Assembly: GCA_039720395.1 (NCBI GenBank)
Contig: CM077829.1
Coordinates: forward strand, 20,310,685-20,374,684
From: Liquidambar formosana
Taxonomy: Eukaryota > Streptophyta > Magnoliopsida > Saxifragales > Altingiaceae
Length of the DNA: 64,000 nt
Direction: 5' to 3'
Shown: positions 56,706 to 64,000 of the stretch, piece by piece
How positions within the stretch are numbered: position 1 is the first letter of the stretch
Layout of the letters: every line of letters starts with the position of its first letter
The notes under the pieces: model-generated
What the model was told of the DNA's origin: nothing
Seen by the model: the letters and a program-made list of their open reading frames with translations, nothing else
Database searches by the model: none
Program-made: the position numbers and the translations under genes

Positions 56706-58061
56706 AACAGTCATTTCTGCGACCCAAGTTAGTTGGATCTAGGAGTAGGTCTTTTCCAGTGGATAAAATTTGGGTTCCACAAGCCCCATCTAAATTAGCC
56801 TTTTTCACATGGGTGGCTTGTTGGGGTAAGTGCTTGACTTTGGATAACTTACAACATAGAGGCTTCTCACTTGCAAATAGGTGTGCTTTATGTAGAGAGA
56901 TAGATGAGTCTGTGGATCACTTGTTGGTTCATTGTATGGTGGCTAGAGAGGTGTTGGAGTATTGCTTCAGATTATTTCAGGTTCAATGGGTGTTTCCTAA
57001 GTCGGTGCTGAAGGTGGTTGAGTCTTGGCGGTGTACTAGTGCACACAAGCTGGCCAAACAGGCTTGGCGTCTCGTTCCACATGCCATTTTTTTGGTCCCT
57101 TTGGACAGAAAGAAACAAAAGAGTGTTTGAGGATGTTGAGAACACTGCCACGGTGGTTAAATCTCAGGTTCTTGATTATCCTTTTGCGTGGGGGGATCCC
57201 AACAATTTTTGTAGAAGGAATTCCCTCCAGGAAGTTTTAGACCTTTTACGGCATTAGGCCTCTTTGTATACTGCCTGTGTACAGGGAGTTCTCTTATTTC
57301 CTTAATAAAACTGTTACTACTTGATCAAAAAAGAAAGTTATTTGGAAAGTGTTAAATTAGCAATGTAGGTAACGTATTAAGAGTTATGACTGTTGAAACA
57401 CATTGCATGCCAAAAAAAATATATATATATACTCTTTAAGAACAAGCAGCACACATATTTTCATCAAAACACTTCAAATAAAGTTCTTTTTTTTTTCTTT
57501 TTTTTTCTTTTTTTGAGCACCTACACCTAGTCATCAAATCATCCATACAATCCAGTCTGAGACATATTAAACAAATCAAATTCAGAAAGAAAACTTACCA
57601 AGATTAGCTAATTGTTGCTTCCTTCCAGTCCCAGGTGGCCGCCCTCTACCCCGCTTCTGGCTTGGTGTGAGCGATCCTGGTGAAGGAGTAACCGACATGG
57701 GAGATAGCCCCAAAGACACAGCCCCATCGGGACCATATTTTCGAGGCCTCCCTCTTTTCTTCTTTACTGGCTCGCCGGTTGGCACCCCAGATGGTGGTGC
57801 ACCCATGTTAATGCCATGACCAAAATTGGCCTGTGAAGGCTCAATTGCGAATGCAGATCCAACCAAGCCGCCACGGCCACTCGATTGAACCGAAACACCA
57901 GCAGGGTTCATTAAGGGCCTGAACCCAGGTGGTGCATTTAACCCACCAGTCTGTGTTCCAGACCCAGACCCACTAATCCCTCTGTGTATGTAATATGAAG
58001 CTGACCCAGATAATGCCATGGCTTCTCTCCCATCCATGCATTTACTATAAGAAATACCCAC
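53738..58061 (-). CDS. AT-hook motif nuclear-localized (AHL) protein, type II, five exons
   Basis: Exons are 58061-57599, 55816-55749, 55231-55100, 54510-54349 and 53962-53738. All introns are GT-AG and all junctions keep the frame. The product is 349 residues from ATG 58061, or 341 from ATG 58037. The latter gives MDGREAMALSGS, a common start in the family, and is preferred. Exon 1 holds a Gly/Pro-rich N-terminus and two AT-hooks: KKKRGRPRKYGPDG (type II) and KRGRGRPPGTGRKQ (type I). Exons 2-5 encode the PPC/DUF296 domain with LAFAPHILSIAVGE, GRFEILCLSGSYL, EGHVIGGVVGGMLIAASPVQ and VVACSF. AHL proteins bind AT-rich minor groove in the nucleus and form trimers through PPC to regulate transcription and growth. 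This is the only apparently intact gene of the window. Confidence 0.93.
54862..54903. repeat. (TA)n microsatellite in AHL intron 3
   Basis: About 20 TA units lie between exons 3 and 4. Confidence 0.95.
56268..56311. repeat. Poly(C) and (AAAT)n run in AHL intron 1
   Basis: A C-rich homopolymer of about 13-17 bases is followed by AAATAAATAAATAAAT. A similar C-run plus AAATAAAT pair is near 55951-55978. Confidence 0.85.
56653..56702. repeat. (TA)n microsatellite at the LINE border
   Basis: About 25 TA units directly precede the LINE fragment. Confidence 0.95.
56703..57337 (+). mobile_element. 5'-truncated LINE fragment in AHL intron 1
   Basis: The plus-strand frame encodes the zinc-binding tail region of plant LINE reverse transcriptases (zf-RVT): IWVPQAPSKLAFFTW, CLTLDNLQHRG, RCALCREIDESVDHLLVHC. 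After a frameshift near 57087 come FFWSLWTERNKRVFEDVE and a stop at 57257. The 3' end TTAATAAAACTGTTACTACT leads into TTGATCAAAAAAG, a typical plant LINE 3' tail. It lies opposite to the AHL gene and should be spliced out with intron 1. Confidence 0.8.
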
Positions 58062-58806
58062 AGACGCACTTGTTCCTTGGTGTCCCTCAAACCCCCTTTG
58101 AACCCTAAATCCTCCAGTGAACCCCAGATTTCAAAATCACCACACAAATATAAACAAAAAGCAAATTTCTTAACATGGGGGTTTTACTCTGAATGTAGAA
58201 ATTTGTTAAATCTCCACCCAAGAAGAAAAATGGAAAAACAAAACCCTCTAGCCCTAAATCTTGTAAAAACAAACACAATGAGAAATCAAAGCAAGGGTTT
58301 TACATGGGTTTTACTCTGCATGTGGAAAATTGTTAAATCTCCCTAGAAAAAGGGAAAATAAACCTCCTCTAGCCCTAAATCTTGAAAATACAATCACGAT
58401 GAAAAATCAAAGCAAGGGTTTTCTCTATGAATGGGGAAAAGCATATAGATGAAAGAAGATTATGAATCTCCAGACTTATATATATACATATATATATAAT
58501 GTTAAAGCTAGAACAGCTTGACACTAAAGCTCATATGAAGAAATGTTGAAAACCAGAAGCTATGGAGCTACTCAAACCCAAAGCATTAAAACAAGCTAAC
58601 CATAAAGCTGTAGTTGTTGAACCATGCTTGAAAACATCCGGAAAACAAAACCCTAGACTTGAAATCTAGGGTTTTGAAAGGGAAATGCAAGAGGTTGAAA
58701 AGAGGGGGAGGAAAATGACAAAAGAAGATTGAAAAAAAAAGGGAAGTGAATGGAAATTTGAGCTTTTGTTTGAATTAAAGGTGAGGGAAGAGGAAGACCC
58801 TTTTTC
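58062..58806 (-). other. 5' UTR and leader of the AHL gene
   Basis: A transcribed leader of up to about 700 bp is expected from the TATA position. It contains a near-duplicate of about 100 bp (58185-58270 and 58300-58390, sharing TTTTACTCTG, GTTAAATCTCC and CTAGCCCTAAATCTTG) and short upstream ATGs. A leader intron is possible. Confidence 0.45.
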
Positions 58807-58819
58807 TTTATATATAAAT
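58807..58819 (-). promoter_or_regulatory. TATA box of the AHL gene
   Basis: The minus strand reads ATTTATATATAAA, followed by AGAAAAAGGGTCTTCC. It is the best core-promoter candidate upstream of the first exon. Confidence 0.5.
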
Positions 58820-59004
58820 TTTTTTTTTTAATGGGGTGTGGAGTCAGGGCTGTAAGTTGCTGACTATGGGAAAGAGGAAGACTACATACTACAGAGTGAG
58901 TGATTGCATTGGAGGACAGTTTGTGTGTGCCCTACCGAAGCACCCAACATGTCCTTATCAAATTGACATTTCTTGGGGCAGAGTGCCCTCTTTTCTCCCC
59001 CCCA

Positions 59005-59008
<4 letters not shown>

Positions 59009-59036
<28 letters not shown>
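59009..59036. repeat. (CT)n run in the AHL promoter region
   Basis: About 14 CT units (GA on the gene's sense strand) lie 190 bp upstream of the TATA box. GA repeats of this kind can bind GAGA/BPC factors in plants. Confidence 0.9.
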
Positions 59037-59039
<3 letters not shown>

Positions 59040-59130
59040 TCTTTTGAATTTTTTGGGTAATAAGTTCCTCTTTTGATGATACTTTTGCTGGTTTGCTTAC
59101 TGGTTGGTACTCGGATGCCTTCGGAGAGTA

Positions 59131-59330
59131 GAACTTCCATGTAACTGTAATATGGTAAAGTGATATTATCAGTCAATCACATTTAAATAGAGTTTCAGGT
59201 GATATTATCAACCAATCACATTCAAATAGAATAAAAAAATTAATGTAATTGTTGGTCATGTTCTCATTCTATTTGAATGTGATTGGCTGGTGATACTACC
59301 TGGTCATATCACAGTTACAGGGAAGTTTTT
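59131..59330. mobile_element. Foldback MITE-like element upstream of the AHL gene
   Basis: AACTTCCATGTAACTGTAAT (59132) is mirrored by TCACAGTTACAGGGAAGTTT (right end near 59328). Inside, ATCAACCAATCACATTCAAA (about 59207) is mirrored by TTTGAATGTGATTGGCTGGT. The left arm is present twice in tandem (59164-59190 and 59202-59229). Confidence 0.7.
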
Positions 59331-59339
59331 CCCAGCCTT

Positions 59340-61278
59340 CAGATGCAGACAGTGGAAGTGAGAGTAGAGAAAGTGAGAAACAAACAACAATTTTTTGTTT
59401 TAATACATCAATGTACGGTTATGTTCTTATAGTTATATCAACATTATGTATTAGGGGTTATATTTTTTATATTATTTCAATGTAACTCATATCTTATTAA
59501 TGCATAAGGTATAACTTTTAATACGGATATCGATATAAGTTAAATCAACACGTATTTACCTATTCATCATCCTATCTATATATATTTATATATATTTATA
59601 TAAATAGGAGACAAACAAAATTCAGGCTAAGGAAAAAAAAAAAACATAAAAGTTAAAACTAAAAAAAATAAAGGGATGTGATATTACCAAGGCAACTTCA
59701 CTGCAAATCGACGTTGTTTGAACTTTGAAATACAAGTTTATTTTTTTAAATACGAGTTTATCTTGCCAAAATGTGGATTAGCCTTGTGCTGATGTGGCTA
59801 CATGGCTAAGGGTTGTGAATGGGAAGTTCGGTTACTTAGTGAGGTGTTCTGATTTGGTTATGGTTTTGAAAAGATTATTATGGCTTTGGCAAGATCACCG
59901 TACATGGATAAATGAATGGTTGATGTTGAAATTCACTTTGTTATTGTTGAAATCATCACCAAATCCAAAACTCCACTCATAGTCTAATGCGTGGTTAAGA
60001 TGCATCATATTAGAATTCAGATCCACTAAATGGTGGTAGATTTTCTCCCAACAGGCTGAGTCAACTAAAGTAGCATGTTATTCGGATTTAACTCTCTTTT
60101 TTGGCTCACACATTGATAACACATACATAAACACATAATGAAAAAGTCCACATACACGACATGGTCCAAAAAAGACACAAAAACCCATAAAATTAACCAA
60201 CACTTAACCTTCAAAAAAACCTAAATCTTAAAAGAGAGATCCAATCTTATATAACTGATGTGTGACCTTAACCTTTAAACATATCTTCTTCTTTTTTGCT
60301 AGCACACATAGATAACACACAAACAAGAAGCAAATTGAAACTTATTTTTGGAGCCATCAACAAGTTTAATCTTGAGTCCTTTAGTTTATGGATGAGTCTA
60401 AATAACTTCTTAGAGCTTATTTGGTTGTTCAAATATATGCTAAACAATTGTAGTGTTTTTTCACATAGTATTAAATTCATCAATCCACCCCCTTGAATGA
60501 AAACATTTAAAATAAGAATTTTGCTATTTAAAAAAATTAGGGTCATCACTATAATTGATGTCAGAATATCAAGTTTTACAAATATATGAATTTTCATTCT
60601 CATTTGTGATCTAGTCATCATTTTCTTAAACTTTTATAATGAAAGTAATAAATTTGTATCTTCAATACCATATAAAATACATTAGGATGTCCAAACAGTC
60701 CTTATTGAATCGGTTGGAAGTCAAAATCAAATAAATATTTAAATATTTATAAAGTATAGATGCCACTATCAAGACGAGTAATATTTTAGCCAAGTTTCGC
60801 ACAATAAATGATCAAACTCATATCAAATTTGAATTTGATTCACTCGTCTTACGAAAGCAGTTTTATCGATCCTGCAATGATAGATGGGCATGCCCAGTTA
60901 CTTGAATACTAATGGTTAAACCAGATTCATCGTGGATTTTTTCATTTTTTTTTTAAAAAAAGCATGCGTAAAATTTTTAAGAGTTCAATATTTTCAGCCG
61001 CTTTCCTTGTAGTGACCAGCCCACCTGATTAGGCCAATGGGATCTCATTGTCTTCCTGAATTTTTTAAGAACAAGTGGCGAGTCCTGCCGAGCAAAGGAA
61101 AAAAGAAATAAAAAGGTAGGCATGCAGGAGGTCTTCCGTGTAAAAAGCTGAGATCATAAGCATGTCTCCCCAAGTTGCATGACTTAAGCATATACGTATT
61201 ACCCGTACAGACCAAATGCTGCTTCATCCCTCTTTTCTTTTCTCATAACCTTATTTGGTAAAGACAAATATTCAAAGA
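59340..61278. other. Intergenic, AT-rich, nothing recognised
   Basis: Only short frames without known domains occur (59794-59982 plus, 60268-60621 minus). A small (TA)-rich block with TATATATTTATA units lies at 59575-59605. Confidence 0.4.
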
Positions 61279-61552
61279 TATATATATATATATATATATA
61301 TAAATTTTTTGAGTCATTCCAAAATATTTGTCACTTTGAAAATTTAAATTATAAATTTTCTTAATTTTCCTGTACTATCATTTATTACACTAATAATTAC
61401 TTTAAATACATAACTAATGCATTGATGATATGATAAAAGTACTTTTAGAAAGAAAAAAATTAAGTGAATGACAAATAAGAACATTAATTGATTTTCTTAA
61501 CCTGTGCAGTTGTTTCAAAGAGGATTTTCTTTGTGGGGGCGATGAGAGTATT
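61279..61552. mobile_element. MITE relic related to 49.8-50.1 kb
   Basis: After a (TA) run, GAGTCATTCCAAAATATTTG to TTGTGGGGGCGATGAGAGTA aligns along its length with 49880-50129, including CTAATGCATTGATGAT and TTTAGAAAGAAAAA. The left end is worn. Confidence 0.6.
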
Positions 61553-61928
61553 AGATATGTGCTTGTGTTTTTAGGTATTAGTCATTTTGTAATCATGGAT
61601 CATTATAAACTCTATGAATTCCTACTTCTTCTCATAACTAAGGTCAATAAGTGGGGCCACTTGTCAAACTTGAAATTCTACGACCAATAAAATTTCCATC
61701 TTAAGTAATACTTGTTACTCACGGGAGATTGTAGGTATTCAAAATTTATTCAAATCTCACCAACAGTCAATAGAATGAGATTCGAGGTTCTTCTTTCCAA
61801 AAAAAAAAAAAAAACACAACTTTTTCTTATGACATGATATATTAGGCGATTATACCTACAGCTTAAATTTTGTGGACAGACCTTTGAAAGCAAAACATTT
61901 CATAAGATCTTGTTGAAATTTAAAATCA

Positions 61929-62176
61929 TATACTCTCTTTGCTCCAAATTGACCATCTTTTTTGATAAAATACGTTTTTTTAGGATATTTTATTAAATGT
62001 TTTCACATCAATAAATATGTTTTGACATTCTAATTTTACAAACATGGGAAAAGAAGAATACTTTTTTAAGAGTAATTTAAGAAATGTAATAAAAAAATCA
62101 TTGACTTTTGCAATGTGATAATAATTTTGAAATATCTCAAAATAAAAAGAAGATCAATAATTTAAGGAGAAAGAGA

Positions 62177-62182
<6 letters not shown>
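61929..62182. mobile_element. Stowaway-like MITE
   Basis: The left end TACTCTCTTTGCTCCAAATT is mirrored by ATAATTTAAGGAGAAAGAGA at the right, about 250 bp apart. Confidence 0.6.

Positions 62183-62231
<49 letters not shown>
62177..62231. repeat. (TG)n(TA)n microsatellite
   Basis: A run of about 8 TG units passes into about 19 TA units at the right border of the MITE. Confidence 0.95.
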
Positions 62232-62233
<2 letters not shown>

Positions 62234-64000
62234 ATGATAATCAGGTAAGCACGTGCTGATATAACTTATATCAAAACCTGCATTGAAAGTTGTATCTTGT
62301 ACATTAATAAAATATAAGGGGAATTGAATTAATGCAAGGGGTACAACTTTCAATATATATATATATATATAGAGTTGTGTGGTTGAAAACCATAGTTACA
62401 ATTCAGAGAAAGATGGGGATATAAGGTTCAAATCAGTTTGATTATCCTCCTATCTCCATTTGCGAATTCTTCAGATGGGATCCAAATTAATCGTTTTTTT
62501 ATTCTTTCTTTATGGAATCAGAATACAAACTTTTATAATAAAGTGAAAATAATTGGGGTCCACCTGTCTTCACATGCTGTCAACTACAAGTACAATTTCA
62601 GTGCCTGTGGTGACAATCTGTCCTTGTTGACCCGAATTTTGGACCTATCCTTGGACACGTCTGCAAAATTAGCACCAATTACCAATAGGCTAATCTGCCC
62701 GGCAAACGTGGTTTATGTGCGGCCACAATTATAATTTCAGTCCACAGCTCTCTTAATGGTCAGCCAAATGGGTAGCCACCTAAATTTTAGTCCTGAAGTG
62801 CAGATGTGGTGCTCTACCCAGCCATTGGAGAAGCCATAATTTGAGTTCCAATTATTTCTTGATTCATATTTAACTCAAGAAATTATTACAGATAAATTAA
62901 TGTGTGATTTAGATTGTTTTATCAGGATCGATCCTGAATTTTTTAGGATCCTATGCAAACTCCTAAAATAGGATTGTTTATTAACTTGTGTTAAAAACAA
63001 CTTGGGGTTATTAGACTTGGGTTGGGTGTTGTTTTTTTTTTTTTTAGTACAAGAGTAACAACTAATCTGCGATTCTCATTTTTGGTTAAAAATTGGGGGC
63101 CTTAGGCGGTTACCTGATTTGCCTTTTATCAGGGTCTGTCCTGTGTTTCATATGTACAATTCAAATAAATGCATGATCAAGATTTGTTCAATTATTACAC
63201 CATTGGAGCTACTTTATTCAAATTTTAACTTTTTGGTATTATAAGAAGTTGAAACACAGATTTGGTTTCTCTAAAATAGTTAGAACCATTGGAGTTGCTC
63301 TAAGGATTTATGTTAATAAAAGCAAATAAAGAATCCTTCGGTTTCAGTCTACCATGAGAGCACCCTTGTCTCTCTTCTCATAAAGTCTCATTTTTTTTTT
63401 TCAATATTTCAAGCATATAATTCAAGGTATGCAACACGATATCAACATGGATTAGCACTGCTCCTCCAAGTTCAACTAAAAATATATTAAAATTATACTA
63501 CATACACCTGTCAAATACTATTGAATGAGAGAGGATATCAAGCTTTAAACAGTGCTTATGATATAAATATAATCCCTTAGATAAGAAATGAACTTGTTAA
63601 TATACTCACAAGAACCCCAGCCCTCATTATTCCTTCTAGTCTCCCTAACCTATATGACCGATGATGATGAGTAGAAACATAGAAACGAATTATGTTTGTT
63701 TTTTTTAGTGTAATGGTTGTTATTCTATTCTCACTAATATTATTTTAATGAAGACAAATTTTCGTGACCATCAATATATTAATAATTAATCTGATTATAA
63801 ACTATAATAAAGTTAAAGTTGCCATTTGTTAATTAGTGTAAACAACGGTTTAACCCCACCACAGCTATGACTATGATAATGTTAATTACAACCTTGTCAA
63901 CAAGTACGGTTGGCCGTTGGTGGAATAAGGTCACAAGGATCACCTCCCATTCTATATTTTACAGCCATTAGTGAGAAAAAAAATGTTAACTGTAAAACAC
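62232..64000. other. Intergenic, AT-rich, no gene recognised
   Basis: A small inverted repeat (TTGAAAGTTGTATC near 62284 and GTACAACTTTCAAT near 62341) ends in a (TA) run. A 98-codon frame at 62438-62734 has no recognised domain. A T-run lies at 63031-63045. Nothing else is supported. Confidence 0.4.

Noticed and set aside
56515..56808. Frames with Tyr-Ile repeats
   Set aside because: They are translations of the (TA)n microsatellite.
62438..62734. 98-codon plus-strand frame as a gene
   Set aside because: No domain, no supporting signals, AT-rich surroundings with repeats.

Overview
The window is plant nuclear DNA, almost certainly from a eudicot. The evidence is nested LTR retrotransposons of plant-specific lineages (Tat/Ogre-type Ty3/gypsy, a chromovirus, Ty1/copia), Stowaway-like MITEs, plant mobile domain (PMD) genes, a kiwellin relic, and a spliced AT-hook/PPC gene whose introns follow GT-AG rules. 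The species cannot be named from sequence alone.

Positions 1 to about 46.9 kb are a nest of retroelements. E1 is a minus-strand Tat-type element. It has a 5' LTR (14437-17452), PBS, leader, gag-pro, pol (RT, RNase H, a second archaeal-type RNase H, integrase), a polypurine 3' region and an antisense PMD gene at 1-771; its 3' LTR lies outside the window. A solo LTR (7927-13637, TSD CCCCG) sits just after the E1 gag start. That solo LTR carries a young non-autonomous LTR element (8854-11962, TSD AGTAT). E1 itself interrupts a decayed chromovirus pol (17453-18362). E2 is a decayed plus-strand Tat-type element (gag-pro-pol 20296-26630) with an antisense PMD gene (29560-30756), separated from pol by another solo LTR (26777-29326, TSD ATAAT). 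Next comes a second kind of antisense PMD gene with introns (31380-44105), split by a minus-strand copia element in tandem arrangement (31779-42124). A plus-strand Tat-type LTR (45105-46583) follows and abuts the remains of a copia 5' LTR and PBS.

Positions 47 to 64 kb are low-copy, AT-rich DNA. They hold a frameshifted kiwellin pseudogene (48464-49001), a cluster of MITE-like inverted repeats, one apparently intact five-exon AHL gene on the minus strand (53738-58061), a LINE 3' fragment in its first intron, microsatellites, and long stretches without recognisable genes.

The most unusual signal is a set of branched palindromes in the Tat LTRs. At the same place in LTR B and LTR C, an outer stem encloses two small stem-loops whose arms differ between the copies by paired, compensating changes. 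A third LTR has a differently worded structure of the same layout, and the region of the 31-46 kb PMD genes and LTR D is seeded with copies of the palindrome TGCGTACGCA. Also notable are antisense PMD genes downstream of pol, one of them with introns, and a copy of the tRNA-primer-binding core inside U5 of each LTR family.
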